From Pseudocercospora fijiensis CIRAD86 (Eukaryota; Ascomycota; Dothideomycetes; Mycosphaerellales; Mycosphaerellaceae), in NCBI RefSeq assembly GCF_000340215.1, contig NW_006921538.1, forward strand, positions 2,170,001 through 2,234,000: 64,000 bases of DNA, given 5' to 3'. The notes under the pieces were generated by a model. The model was given only the letters and a program-made list of their open reading frames with translations. It ran no database searches and was not told where the DNA came from. Of the stretch, positions 10,774-21,744 are shown piece by piece (positions within the stretch are counted from its first letter, which is position 1; each line of letters starts with the position of its first letter). The translations under genes and the position numbers were made by a program.

Positions 10774-12072
10774 CCGTCACATCGTCACATTGCATATCCG
10801 AGCTTCAGCTGCCGGAACCACTTTTTTTCTCGCTGAAGACGACACAATTTTAAATCATGTCAGATTTCTGACCTGTGCCACCAGGATGCTACATGTATCG
10901 ACCTTTGGCTCGTGCCAAGAAAGAAATAAGAGTCCTCTTCCTGCTTGATGAAACAATTACAGCTTCCGATGGCAATGGGGTCCAGCTTGCAAAGTTCGAA
11001 AACATCTGCCTGGAGGATGGTATGCTGACGATACGCGTGCTGCAATTCTCCAGTGTAACGATCTGTCTTTGCTCAACAGCTGCCATCATCCAGCTCCTAC
11101 TTCTGATCAGGACGCTTCTCTTCTTGAGTACCACAATATCACTTTCGAAGTCCCCTGCGCTACCGAAAGTCACACTCGATCACAAGCCTGCTCGTGACGT
11201 TTCAAAAGTTCAGGGTATCAGATTGGCCACTTCACAGAGCCTTTGGCGCCTGCAGCCTCTTTGCATGAATTTTGGCACGTAATCCTGAATCCTGAGCGGA
11301 ATCCAGAGCTTGCTTGCGAAAAGATTTCCATACAGCAGCATGCTGATCGCCAGAACCATGTCACGAAGCTCAAAAACAGGCGGAAAATGGAAGTCTCGAG
11401 AAATTAGCAGAATTCCTCGAAGCTTTGTAGAAAAATTCTGGGCCGCTGGATTCCAGTGCCGCCTCGAGAACGTAGGAAAATATATATGGGATATATTGTT
11501 GAAGAAGACACCAGATTTACATATCGCTACTCTTATTGATATCGTCAGGACTGAGATTCTTCGTGTGGAAAGTTGGGGAAATGGGACATGGCTCATACAA
11601 ATTCCAAGATCTGTAGCACGTCTTCCCGACAGAAGAACGAGAACGAGTCGTGGGTCATTTACTTCGAGGATAAGTGCTTCCTCATTTGGTCCAAGACTTG
11701 ATGCTTACGTGCAGGCAGCTTCGGCAAGCGAACAGAAGATTCCCACTGCCTCGTACATCCAAGCATAAGGTCCATATTCACTTAAAGAAGCCAAGGGAAT
11801 ACAAGCTCTACTCGCAACGCCCGACTCTGCAACCAGTAATCCTGAGAAGGTCGCTGAATTCTCCGCTTCATGGTCGATGCGGCCTGGCGACAGTTCAAAA
11901 TTGAACACGACAGGAATGGGTTTCCATTGCGGTGGCTTTTGGGGGAATTTCCTGCTCTCATTGGATTCTATCGTGCTTTCATGGCGATCGTCCACATCCA
12001 CAGTAAATAGAAGCCATACACCACTATAATCACCACCGCGAAGAGCATCGCAACCCAGTGTAGACGAGGCAG
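10774..12072. other. probable decayed coding region, unresolved
   Basis: Several protein-like stretches appear in shifting frames on the plus strand. Examples are YRPLARAKKEIRVLFLLDE near 10,890, HFTEPLAPAASLHEFWHV near 11,230, FVEKFWAAGFQCRLENVG near 11,425 and MVDAAWRQFKIEHDRNGF near 11,872. No set of introns I tried joins them into one clean gene. A minus-strand ORF at 11,705-12,076 competes. The YRPL..EIRVL piece faintly recalls the start of HET (heterokaryon incompatibility) domains, but this is too weak for a call. It may be a pseudogene or a multi-intron gene I cannot resolve. Confidence 0.3.
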
Positions 12073-14301
12073 TCACGATGGCAGAGCAATCCTACTCACA
12101 CCTTCCCATCCCTCTTTCGCAGAAACCACGAGATCCTCCGCAGAAGCCTTCAAATCCTCATTCCCAAATGCATCGATTTCCTTCCCTAGCACATCGTCTT
12201 TCTGAATTTTTTGAACTACATCTTGGACTTTTAATCCCGCTGCTTGCTCAGTCGCATGGGTCTGCAGTAATTTGATGATTTTCATTGCTGTTTGCTGCAG
12301 GCTTGCTACTTCTTGTGGAATGTGTTCGGCGACTTCTTTGATGTACTTGCATGTTCGATGGATGATGAGCATGGTGTCGATGAAGATGTAGTGATCGGAG
12401 ATGTGCTCTGCGAGGAGGTCTTTTGATGCGATGAGGGAGGAGATGGGGAGTTTCTTCACTGCGGTGGATATCACATCGATGGAGTCTTTGCTTGGTGAGG
12501 TGCCAGACTTGACTTTCTGGAGGACGGACAGAATCTTGGTGATGATGTGGGAGGAGAGGATTTCGGCACCCGTAAGATCACTATCTTCTGAAGCCGTGGC
12601 CTTCTCAAGGGCGGCCAATAGGTTATCCGTGTCGATGATGAGGGCGATTTGCTTCCCGGCCAGTGACCATGCGACATCAGCTGCGAGGCTGTAGAGCATC
12701 CATCCCTCGCCTGGAATCCTGCCATTGGTGCCGTATAGGGCTTTCTCGACGTTGAAACCATGGTTGAACGCGGCGTTGAAGTCACGATTGTCCTTGACTT
12801 GCGTCCAGTTTGCGAGCACTCTCGGACCGACCTCACTTGTGGCTTTCCCGTAGCCTTTTCCAGAAAGACGAGCAGTCCTCCTGTGCTCCAGGAGTAGCAT
12901 TCGTCTAGACCAGCTATGCCGCAGCTCGCTTCGAAGTTGATTGAGCTCGAAGATCATGCCGGACTGTGCATGGTTAAGGATGGCGCACTCACAATCTGCT
13001 AGCTTGTCTTCATGTCGAGGATATACTTGTAGAGCTTTGTTAGTGCGCTCATGCGGCTCATACCAGTCCTCACTAGGCAGCTTTGTCCGGAAGGGGTGTA
13101 TACTAGACAGCCTCGTGAACAAGGTATGGCCCACAGTGTCAAACTGGATCTCCTTGATATTCAGCGAATCGAATAGGCGCATCGCATTTCCGCCAAGTCC
13201 AAGCCGCGTGTAGATGTAGACCAGAATCAGTCTCGCTTCGTGTACGTGCTCATTGAACCTGAGCAGACTTTCCGTAAAATATGCTGCCTGCAAGAGGTAG
13301 GCTTCATCGCTTGTGTCGGCGAAAAGCTTCACGAGGCCCGAAACTGCGAGGAAGCAGGGATCTGCAGCAACTCGGTTCCGTGCTCCAAGATCGAGTGACG
13401 TTGTTGCGGTATGGAACAGCCGGATGGAATTGGCAGTGAATTCCTTCAAAACCTCGACCGATGCATTCGCATCAATGAGCTCGCCGAAGTTGTGCTTCAA
13501 CTGGTCGACTTCAGACTGGAGCCATTCTCTTGATGAGACCTTCGACGGATCACTTTTCTCTCCTGTCCCATTCGCTTCTGCATTTGTTGTGCTCTTCTTA
13601 TGCAGCTGAAGTGCTTCGTATACCTGCTTGCTTTCCCGGAACGCTGGTCGCTCTCTGATAGATTCGAGATCCTTCTCACTGCCTTGAATGGCAAAGATTT
13701 GACCAGCAACCCTACAATCGAGCGCTTTCTCATCATCGAATTTCTCGTTCACAGCTTTTCGCGCCAGACCAATAGCGAGTTTTGACTGCAAATCATCCTT
13801 CTTCGTGGACAGAAGTTGGGTGTAAGCAGCATGAGCCATGTAGATCGCTCGATTTCTAGGTGTTACAGCTTTCAGCTGTATGAGGGCTTGCTGAACATCC
13901 TGCAACCGGTTGTCGAGAACTGCTCTGGAGAAGCGCACGGAAAGTAGATCTAGCCTGTAATCGAGATTTGTGTTTGCTTTGAAGGCACTGTCCCACAGCT
14001 TGGCAACCACAGGCCCAGCTGTTGGAGGAGGCGGGAAAGTGTTCCTGAACGAATCGACAACGGCAGCCTCTATGATCTCGAGCTGTCGATAGTCCTGTAT
14101 CGGTGGTGATATCGTCGACAGTTGTTCAAGCACTTTTGGGCCATCTTCTGATTCTGGTTTCGAGGCGCATAAGAGGCGAAGTTTGGTGGTCAAAAGATCG
14201 ACATCTTTCGGGCTTGTTGCCAAAAGCTGCTCACATCGCTTTATGCCTTCACCGAAAGCATTGCGCTTGGCGTATTCTTCAAAGGATGGGTATCGAGCCA
14301 T
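12073..14301 (-). CDS. MDM20: NatB N-terminal acetyltransferase auxiliary subunit Mdm20/Naa25
   Basis: A single-exon 742-residue alpha-helical repeat protein starting MARYPSFEEYAKRNAFGEGI. The helical-pair (TPR-like) texture runs the whole length. The stretches SFRNTFPPPPTAGPVVAKLW and the later ARLILVYIYTRLGLGGNAMRLFDSL match the Naa25/Mdm20 family as I know it. The protein anchors the catalytic Naa20/Nat3 subunit to ribosomes. NatB acetylates nascent chains that start Met-Asp, Met-Glu, Met-Asn or Met-Gln, including tropomyosin and actin in yeast. Length is close to that of yeast Mdm20 (796 residues). The upstream spacer is shared with the divergent SERP-like gene. Confidence 0.87.
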   Translation of the reverse strand: MARYPSFEEYAKRNAFGEGIKRCEQLLATSPKDVDLLTTKLRLLCASKPESEDGPKVLEQLSTISPPIQDYRQLEIIEAAVVDSFRNTFPPPPTAGPVVAKLWDSAFKANTNLDYRLDLLSVRFSRAVLDNRLQDVQQALIQLKAVTPRNRAIYMAHAAYTQLLSTKKDDLQSKLAIGLARKAVNEKFDDEKALDCRVAGQIFAIQGSEKDLESIRERPAFRESKQVYEALQLHKKSTTNAEANGTGEKSDPSKVSSREWLQSEVDQLKHNFGELIDANASVEVLKEFTANSIRLFHTATTSLDLGARNRVAADPCFLAVSGLVKLFADTSDEAYLLQAAYFTESLLRFNEHVHEARLILVYIYTRLGLGGNAMRLFDSLNIKEIQFDTVGHTLFTRLSSIHPFRTKLPSEDWYEPHERTNKALQVYPRHEDKLADCECAILNHAQSGMIFELNQLRSELRHSWSRRMLLLEHRRTARLSGKGYGKATSEVGPRVLANWTQVKDNRDFNAAFNHGFNVEKALYGTNGRIPGEGWMLYSLAADVAWSLAGKQIALIIDTDNLLAALEKATASEDSDLTGAEILSSHIITKILSVLQKVKSGTSPSKDSIDVISTAVKKLPISSLIASKDLLAEHISDHYIFIDTMLIIHRTCKYIKEVAEHIPQEVASLQQTAMKIIKLLQTHATEQAAGLKVQDVVQKIQKDDVLGKEIDAFGNEDLKASAEDLVVSAKEGWEGVSRIALPS

Positions 14302-14729
14302 GCTGAGCAGTGATTGTCTTCATCGAATCCTCAAGTCGTAGCGGATGTGGTTTCCGTCGTGATCACCAGATTGATGCCATTTTCACCGCTTCATCGTGTT
14401 TTCTTTCGTATATCCACAGCGCGATTCATCACCGACTTTTTGTTGCATAAGTCGATGTTGTTTGCAGAAGCAAAAAGTCGACACATGCGGCTCCCACGAT
14501 AGGGCTGAAACCAAGACCCCGTCTCCACACCCCTGCCCAAGCTTCCGTAGCCGAGCTTGGTGTCCTGTGCTTTGGATACGTCTCAAGTTCACTCACCACT
14601 CCCTTCAACATACATCTAGCGAGTCGACAGAGTTCCCAAACAAGCCACTTCAAACCCCCGGATAGAACACCAGCATCAACGCTTATCGCGCTCCTCACAT
14701 CTCCCTGGCCTTCAGCTCGTCACCTCGCA
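14302..14729. promoter_or_regulatory. bidirectional promoter region
   Basis: This 428-bp spacer separates the divergent MDM20-like and SERP-like genes and must contain both start regions. It is rich in pyrimidine tracts (CTTTTC, CCCCTGCCC), as is common before fungal start codons. No defined operator was recognised. Confidence 0.45.
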
Positions 14730-15016
14730 ATGGCACAAACCCCCCAACAACGCCGAGCAAACGCTCAATTCGCCCGCGAACAAGAAAAGAAAATGGGAAA
14801 GCCCATGTCTGCATTACCGAAGAAGGAGAAGCCTCAGAAAGCACCGATTAATAGGTGGTGGTTGTGTACGTGTTCTCCGTCTCAAAGCCATGGGAGAAGG
14901 AACGTTTTGCTAACGCTCGTGCTTTCGTGATAGATATGTTGCTTTTCGTGGTTTGTGGTGGATTGATATTTGAATTGCTTCGGGTGATAATTACTGGGGC
15001 GTCGAATTTCTTCTAG
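14730..15016 (+). CDS. SERP/RAMP4-like ER translocon-associated protein (Ysy6 type)
   Basis: Two exons, 14730-14865 and 14934-15016, give 72 residues. The intron has donor GTACGT, branch GCTAAC and acceptor ATAG. The protein is a basic cytosolic segment (QTPQQRRANAQFAREQEKK) followed, across the splice, by one tail-anchor helix (YMLLFVVCGGLIFELLRVII). This matches stress-associated ER proteins SERP1/RAMP4 and yeast Ysy6, which bind the Sec61 translocon and protect nascent membrane proteins under stress. Without splicing the frame ends in a non-hydrophobic tail, so the intron decides the identity. Confidence 0.9.
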
Positions 15017-15350
15017 AATGGACGGGGGATGAATATGACGGTCGTTGGTTGGAAAGAACATGCGTCTCAACGCGCTGAGAGATGCAATGGTGGGAAGAGA
15101 CAGATCCATGGGACGAACGACGCAAGCGAAACCTGTCTGCAAGATGAGAGGAACAACGGCTATCGTCTCGGGACAAGCCCTGACAAAGTTAGGCACGAGA
15201 AACAGTCGTGCTTGTGTACGGCATAGCAAAAGGCGTTATGGGATACCCATGATCTTTGGTATTGGCATGGTATGATACAGCAGCTTCTATGTATTCCAAG
15301 AGGACAGCCGGTCTAGAAAAAATCTATCATCAACTTTTTGAAAGCCACAA
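15017..15350. other. intergenic, convergent 3' ends
   Basis: This 334-bp spacer between convergent genes contains short overlapping ORFs only. It probably holds both 3' UTRs. Confidence 0.45.
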
Positions 15351-16635
15351 CTATGACTTGTTCTTTGTTTTCCTCTTTCTCGCCTCGCCATTCGCATTTG
15401 GAGCGGTAGCTGACTGCAGAACTGCTTCCGTTGCATCAACCTCTTCTTCTTCACCCACAAGCTCGGCTGCTACGTGGTCGCTCGTTTGCTTGTTGAGGAC
15501 TTTTCCGAGAGAGACGTTGTAGAGGTATTTCGGTATTCGGACGATGCCGGTGTCGAAAAGTGTTGGCATTGGAACCTCGTCAGGCTACAGCATATGTTAG
15601 CAAGTGTTTATTGTCAGTCAAAGTAATGGCGGAACTCACGTCAAGCAAGAATTCTTGCACATCACCTTCTTCCGTCTCGTCTTCCAACCAGACGTTGCCC
15701 ACACTGTCCACGATCAGGACTTTGCCGTTCTCAGCGACAGTCCTCTTCTTCGCTCCAACAGGTCCAGGTGTGATTTCGGACTCAACAGGTGTAGAGACAC
15801 CACTTTCTCTGGCCTTCTTGGCGGCAGCCGCGCGTGATGCTTTCACCGGATTCTTTCCGTCCTTCTTCTTCTGCCTTTCCATTTCCCTCTTCTGTTTGCG
15901 ATTCCAAGTCATGCTCTCGTCACTGTCTTCGACATTCCGGTTCGGCGATTGGGCCACTGGTCCACCAAGACCTGGAATGGCTCCAATGCCCGACTCATCA
16001 CCCCAAGCCATGCGCCTTGCATGCTTGATGTATCTGTTGACGAAATCCCGCTGTTGTTTCCATGTCAAGTACAAGAAGGCGTAATGCACTCCTCCTGCGC
16101 CAAACAGAAATAGACCGGTAAGCACTGTTCCGAAGCCAGGTCGGAAGCGCTCATAATAGTAGCCAGTACCTCGCCAGATTGGGAAGCCATTTTTCAAGAA
16201 GTGATCGTATCGTTCGCGTTCGGGTCCACGCAGAACATTCGCGACCAAAGAAAGACGTTCGAATCGAGATTGAGCTTCCTTTCGGACTTTCTCGACTTGT
16301 GACTTGGAAGGTTGCTTGTTCTTCTGCACATGCACAGTCGGCTTTGCGCCAGTATTTCTCACGACTGGAGGAGGCTTGTTGTAGTTTGCAATCCAGTTAC
16401 TCGTCGCCTTGTCGGGATGGATCGTTCGTGACAGCTTGCGGTATGCGCGGTTGATTTCGTCTTGCTTCGCATTGGGTGAAATGCCTAGCCAAGAGTAAAA
16501 GGTGGCATCTGCTCCCTCGCTCTTCGTGACTTCATCGTGGAGACGAAATATTTCGTGGTCTTCTTTCGACCAAGCGGCGGCAGTGGCGGCGAGGGTCACA
16601 ACGAGCAGCAGTGCTGCCCGATGGATGCCCAGCAT
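15351..16635 (-). CDS. ER membrane J-protein (DnaJ, Erj5/DNAJC1-like)
   Basis: Exon 1 is 15640-16635 and exon 2 is 15351-15584, joined by a 55-bp intron (GTGAGT..TGTAG), giving 409 residues. Residues 1-21 form a signal peptide (ALLLVVTLAATAAAW). A J domain follows at about 45-135, with YSWLGISPNAKQDEINRAYR and the catalytic HPD triad at residues 73-75. An inserted basic loop separates helix III from the RFERLSLVANVLRGPERERYDHF part. One transmembrane helix lies at about 165-187 and is followed by a Lys-rich cytosolic domain. J-proteins of this layout stimulate lumenal Hsp70 (Kar2/BiP). The C-terminal tail ends in a KRKTKNKS basic patch. Confidence 0.9.
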
Positions 16636-17446
16636 GGTGGTGGGTGGTGGAGGTGGGTGTTCTTTGGGATGGAGCTGCAGGACGGGTGGATGATGTGACG
16701 AGCTGTCCGCAAGCTGTCCGCAAGCTCGAACAGAATCGATTAGGGCGTCCGACGTGGAGAAAGCTTATTCGATTGACCAGGCCAGGCCAGCAGCTCGGCT
16801 CAGCTCTCAGCGTGCAGTGAACTCTTGGGGTGTTGAGCAGACTCCAGAGACAGGCCGGTATGCAATTGCCGCCGGGATGATAAGGTCAAGCTGCCCTCAC
16901 CGACATACACTCACGCGCCACTTCTCCTTTTCTTGCGCGCCTCCGGTTCATTCACTTGTTGTCCTTCACATGCCCTCCGTCCGCCGCGGGGATTCATATG
17001 CCAAATTTCGAAAGGGGTCACTCCGGATTTAGGTGACAATAATTAGCGCGGACGGCAGCCATGCCAAGGAAGCGATCGGCCTGAGCGACGAGAGCGTCCA
17101 CGGTCCACAGACTCCACACAAGAGATCCCCTGTTTCCAACAACACCACACAACCGCCTTCCCCATCTGTTAACTCCTTCTTCTGCTCCTTTCTGAGTCGC
17201 TCGCCCGGCCACCAAACTCACCCTGACCCGCGTCTAATCATGTAAGCCATCTGCACCCATCTGCACCCATCCGCTGTCTCCTGCCGTCTTCCTCTCAAGT
17301 CTGCTGATTGAGAGCGGCGACGACGTGTCAGCACCGACACCCACGCGCCGGCCGCTGGAGACTGATATTGTATCTCGGCACGCAGACTTATTTCTACCTC
17401 TTTATTCCACCGGCCTTGTCACACCTTCATCCCACCGTCGACACAC
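16636..17446. promoter_or_regulatory. bidirectional promoter region
   Basis: This 811-bp spacer lies between the divergent J-protein and PRA1 genes. It contains direct repeats AGCTGTCCGCA (16,705-16,730) and CATCTGCACC (17,250-17,270). No stress element was identified with certainty. Confidence 0.4.
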
Positions 17447-18090
17447 ATGGCGCGCATCAACATCCCCCTCGACGTGATCACCAACCGCCTCAAGTATGTA
17501 TCCTCGAGTCCCAATCATCTGGAATTCGGCGCATGCTAATGGACTCGTGTAGCCTCGCAGGTCGTTTCGACTCCGTACGAAGCACGTCTCTCACCTCGCG
17601 TTTCGCCAACCTACGACCGATATCTGAGTTCTTCAACCTCAAGAACCTCTCCAAGCCCGCCGATTTCTCGCAAGTCCAGAACCGCGTCAACTACAATCTA
17701 TCATACTTTTCAAGCAACTATGCCGCGCTTTTCGTGATGCTGAGCATCTACAGCCTGCTCACCAATCTGCTGCTGTTCTTCGTGCTTGTTCTCATCATTG
17801 GGGGCATGTGGGGCATTGGCAAGCTTGAGGGCAGGGATCTCGATGTGGGATTCGCAAGGGCGTCGGCGAGCCAGATGTACACGGCTCTGTTCGTCATTGC
17901 CATTGTGAGTTGACGCATTTTCACATTCTGCGCGCCCTATTAACTTTGATGATGTTAGCCCCTCTTCTTCTGGGCCTCACCCATCTCGACCGTTCTTTGG
18001 CTCATTGGCGCATCCGGCGTCACCATCTTGGGCCACGCGGCGTTTATGGAAAAAGATGTAGCAGCAAGTTTCTCCGAGGAGGCGGTTTAG
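17447..18090 (+). CDS. PRA1 family Rab-GTPase-associated membrane protein (Yip3-like)
   Basis: Three exons, 17447-17493, 17553-17904 and 17959-18090, give 176 residues, equal to the usual family length. It starts MARINIPLDVITNRL. The PRA1 domain shows RPISEFFNLKNLSKP and NRVNYNLSYFSSNYAALF, then two double-spanning hydrophobic hairpins (LSIYSLLTNLLLFFVLVLIIGG, ALFVIAIPLFFWASPISTVLWLIGASGVTIL). PRA1 proteins sit in Golgi and ER membranes and interact with prenylated Rab GTPases in vesicle traffic. Introns carry GCTAAT-type branch sites and the splice phases agree throughout. Confidence 0.93.
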
Positions 18091-18121
18091 GCGGTCGACC
18101 GCGCACTCTTCGCCCTATGAA

Positions 18122-19471
18122 ATGGGAAGACCGCCCGGAGCTCTCAGCGGGGATAGGCGAAGATATATACATTCGCAGGACTGGGAGCTTCGCGATCCAC
18201 GCTTGATGGAAGTGGACAGCGACGAAGACGATACACACGGCGTTGTTTTGGATCCGAATGCATTTTCTGCGCGTGATCGCCGGCCAGCGGATTATGCCGG
18301 CGAAAACTTGTACTTTGATGGGTATGATCTTGGTCAGGATAGATGGCATAGAGGTGGCGTGTACGATGATGGAACATACGAGGATTATATTTCCGAGGAG
18401 GAGGAGGAGGATGAGGTATATTTACAGAACCGAAAATCTGCAGCATACCAGACTGCACGCTGGGACAAGGATGAGTCGTTGCGGCAGACCGCTTTCGATC
18501 GCATCGCACGTGCGCGAGCGCAAGGCAAGACGAATGTCAATTTGACATCAGAAGAGATGGCCGCTCTTGAGCGCAGGAGAATTCCGCATCCGGAGCCATC
18601 ATCTGCTCTGGTTTCGCCGCCTGCTACTCCCGCGAAGTCGAAAGCGAAGCCAAGCAGTCGTTCGAGCAGTTCGACGAGCCTCAAGACTCAGCAGAAGTCA
18701 CGCAAGTCCGGCACCTCCAGCTTTTTCGGGTCACCAGCAAAGTCGAATTCGAAAGCAAAAGTTCGACGATCTCCGGAAAGAAAGAACTCCACTGAGCAGG
18801 CATTGCCGTACCCGCCAGGGACAGCTGTGCTAGTGCAAGGGCCTGATGGCAGGCCAATGTATGCGCCTTTGTACTCCGGGCCACCCAGCCCTGAGCTCAG
18901 CAAGTCGCGACCTGGCACCAGCGGGTCAAGATCTTCTTCCAAGCAAAGTCGAAGGGAGCCGACGCCTCCAGAACAGATGCTGCCGCTGCCACGATACTAC
19001 GATACTCGATCGGGCTCAAGTCGATTCTTGCCAGAGGATGCGGAGTGGTTTCCTCCACCGGCTCGAACACGATCTGCGTCAAGTGCCCAGCAGTTCGAGT
19101 ACGACTACGACATGGCACCGCCGTTGCCTGCAGCGCAATCGCGGCGAAACGTCAGTGGTCCTGCTGCACCAGGGCATGGTGAGGTGCGGTATGCTTCATT
19201 GCGACGCACTCCACAATCATCGTCACCGCTGGCGCAATCGAGATCGAGTGCTTCGTGTGGTAGCGGGCTTCGTAGGGTGGAGACGAGCAGCAGTGATAGT
19301 AGTGACGGGCAGGGTGTGCTTGTGGATATCGTGCCTGATGAGCATGGAGGATTCAGTATCCGCCAGACCTCGCCTGGTACCCCAAGCACGCCTGCTGCTA
19401 CTGCCACTGCCACGACGACGCCTACCAAGTCAGGTAACGAGGCAAGGAAACGCAAGTCTGGTCGCAGATAG
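18122..19471 (+). CDS. long disordered Ser/Pro-rich protein, unknown function
   Basis: A single-exon ORF of 449 residues. The N-terminus is acidic (MEVDSDEDDTHGVVLDP, YISEEEEEDEVYL), then a helical piece (ESLRQTAFDRIARARAQGKTN) is followed by more than 250 residues of Ser/Pro/Arg-rich disorder and a basic end (RKRKSGRR). The ATG at 18,122 is only 31 bp after the PRA1 stop. The Met at 18,206 (MEVDSDED) is an alternative start. No domain is recognised. Long open frame and conserved-looking acidic blocks favour a real gene, perhaps a regulatory or scaffold protein. Confidence 0.7.
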   Translation: MGRPPGALSGDRRRYIHSQDWELRDPRLMEVDSDEDDTHGVVLDPNAFSARDRRPADYAGENLYFDGYDLGQDRWHRGGVYDDGTYEDYISEEEEEDEVYLQNRKSAAYQTARWDKDESLRQTAFDRIARARAQGKTNVNLTSEEMAALERRRIPHPEPSSALVSPPATPAKSKAKPSSRSSSSTSLKTQQKSRKSGTSSFFGSPAKSNSKAKVRRSPERKNSTEQALPYPPGTAVLVQGPDGRPMYAPLYSGPPSPELSKSRPGTSGSRSSSKQSRREPTPPEQMLPLPRYYDTRSGSSRFLPEDAEWFPPPARTRSASSAQQFEYDYDMAPPLPAAQSRRNVSGPAAPGHGEVRYASLRRTPQSSSPLAQSRSSASCGSGLRRVETSSSDSSDGQGVLVDIVPDEHGGFSIRQTSPGTPSTPAATATATTTPTKSGNEARKRKSGRR

Positions 19472-19800
19472 CTTCTTCATCAATGAGCAATATTTCGGCT
19501 TCCTCGGCTCTTTTCATTTCATCATTTCCTTCTTCGCGATACAGACACATTTCATCGCACGCCAAGGTCACATTTGGTAACCGACCGAAACCTACTGGCT
19601 TCCCGTCAAGTTCAGCATACCTGGAACAAAGTACACAGCTCGGTCTGCAATAATTCATGTCTATGATTCATGAGATATCTAGTCGTGTCACCGGATGTGA
19701 GAGGCTGTGAGACAGAAAACTTCCTATTGTTGCATTACCGCATTCTATAAGATACGCAGCACAGACTACATATACCTCAGACATACTTGATCCCCTTCAC
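19472..19800. other. intergenic, convergent 3' ends
   Basis: AT-rich 3' flanks of two facing genes. Nothing else is recognised. Confidence 0.4.
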
Positions 19801-20708
19801 TCACTCCAAACTCGGCTTATCCCCAGGCTTCCGATTACTAAACGGACTACTCACTTTCTCCAACCTCTCCCCATCAACCTCAATCTCAACCTTCTCATTG
19901 TAAAAACACACCAACCCCTCCACCTTCGCACTCTCCAGCAACGGACGATTATAAAACCAAACAACATCCTCATACACCTTCCCCTCCACCTCCACAGAAT
20001 AATACTCCGCTTCGCCTTTATACGGACATTGCGTGACCGTCGTACTCGGTCGCAGAACGCTCGCGTCCACTCGCGTTAGAGGCATGTAGTATCTACACGG
20101 CAACCCGGTTTCGTAGAGATGCATCGAAGTATCCGTATCGGCGACGACGTGGCCGGCTATGCTGACGCGGATGTGTCGGGTCGATTGCAGAATGTCGATT
20201 CTTTTGAACGGATCTTTCGGGTGCACGAAGATTTTCGAGGATTCTTCGAACCATTGGTCCATGGATTCGAAGTCGATTTTGACGAGGTTGGAGAGGGAGT
20301 TTGCGGGTTCGGGGAGGTTGGGGGAGAAGGCTAGGACTTTTTCGACGGGCTTGGAGGAGACGGTTAGGGTCCATTGTGTGGCGAGGAGGTTGTTTTCTGA
20401 GTCGTGGATTTCGAGGCCCGGGGTGATTTTTAGGTCGTCGGAGCGGGCGGAGAAGTAGGATTCGATTTCGGAGGCGGGGATGTAGATTTGTGGGTAGTAT
20501 GGGTGTTCCCAGACGAAGACGGATTTTGTGGTTTTGACGATGTAACGGCCGTTGAAGAGGACTTGGATGAGACGTGGTGTTTGGAGGGTGCGGACTGGAC
20601 CGTTTTTGCCGAGCTTCAGGGCGAGTTTCTTCAGGCTGGGATATGTTAGTCTGATGACTTTGATTGCATTGTGGTAGCGTGAATGGGGATATGAGCTCAC
20701 TCGTCCAT
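19801..20708 (-). CDS. DUF427 domain protein
   Basis: Exon 1 is only 8 nt (20701-20708, ATGGACGA); the intron is 20636-20700 (GTGAGC..CCCAG) and exon 2 is 19801-20635. The 280-residue product starts MDDLKKLALKLGKNGPVRTL. Two DUF427 beta modules are visible: VLFNGRYIVKTTKSVFVWEH near the N-terminus and VSIAGHVVADTDTSMHLYETGLPCRYYMP with TQCPYKGEAEYYSV in the C-terminal half. DUF427 proteins are small beta-tent proteins of unknown biochemical role, common in fungi and bacteria. The unspliced frame extends upstream to 20,736, but only the spliced start gives the family's N-terminus as I know it. Confidence 0.85.
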
Positions 20709-21744
20709 GTTTGGGATCGTGTCGATATCGGTCCAATTTTCGTCGTCAGGAGGTAGGAAGCTATCACGCAAGCAATGTAGCAGTTCGATCTCGCGCGCAG
20801 GTACAGATTGAGCTCATGTGGCTGTTCAGGAGACAAAATACTTCGGAATTAGTATAGGGGTGGTCAGCGCAGGATGCAGGTGCTGTAAGCATATGGAATC
20901 GCATGTGGGGCAGCGGTCTCATGATGCAATGGCGGCTATTCTCGACTTCACCTCCGCTGGTCGTTTGGATATGCACTCCATGTGCCGCCTTCTCGTCAAG
21001 TAGACTAGACAGTGCTAGAGAGAAGTGAGGCTACGCTTCCTGCACACTGACGCAAGGATTGATCAGAATGTGTGTACATGACTCGGCGTGCAGCATGAGA
21101 GCCAAGAGACGCCGAGGAGAGCGGGTGGAGGAAGTTTGAACGTGAGATACTTGATGAGACCTTCCACAAGACCTGTGATGATATTCCTCGAGGTGGACAT
21201 CTGATGTCTGTATTCTTATTCCAGGAGCATCTCGCGAATGCCACAGTCGCCGCCGTAGGGATGAGCGCATCCGGTGGGGCCTAGGGAGAGGGATCATCGG
21301 GACCAGAGATGCGAATAGGGGCCATCATTCTCATGACGGCGGCGAAAGATGGGTTGGACAGGAAAGTCGCATGTGAAGCGGAAGGAGATTCTGAGCAGCA
21401 CAGACCAGGCCAAAGAAAGTTTAATGATCTGCGGCTCAACCCAGACCCTGACCCTGACGCGCATCGGACGGCGCTCCAACGTGAACGTTGCGCTTTCCAA
21501 TACCGAAGCATCTCCTCGCACAGCAAACGACATCCAGCAAACGACATCCACATTCACAGCAGCTGCATTTCTGCTGCCACACACATCTTGGGCACGCAAC
21601 AGTGGAAGGCGCCACGGCTCGGCAAGAGGCTGGCCATCGCGACTCCCCCTCCACGAAACAAGCCGCGCCGAATTCACTCTCACCTCCATGATCGAAACTT
21701 CCGCGTAGACGGTCCATCAGCGACAGAACTGCAGGACTTCTGCC
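20709..21744. promoter_or_regulatory. intergenic between divergent genes
   Basis: A 1.0-kb spacer between the DUF427 gene (minus) and the RING gene (plus). Several 60-130 codon ORFs on both strands overlap without motifs. A CAGCAAACGACATC direct duplication at about 21,521-21,550 lies within the probable 5' leader of the RING gene. Confidence 0.4.

Noticed and set aside
18846..19580. 244-codon plus-strand ORF
   Set aside because: Out-of-frame shadow of the Ser/Arg-rich gene at 18,122-19,471. The other frame has better start and composition.
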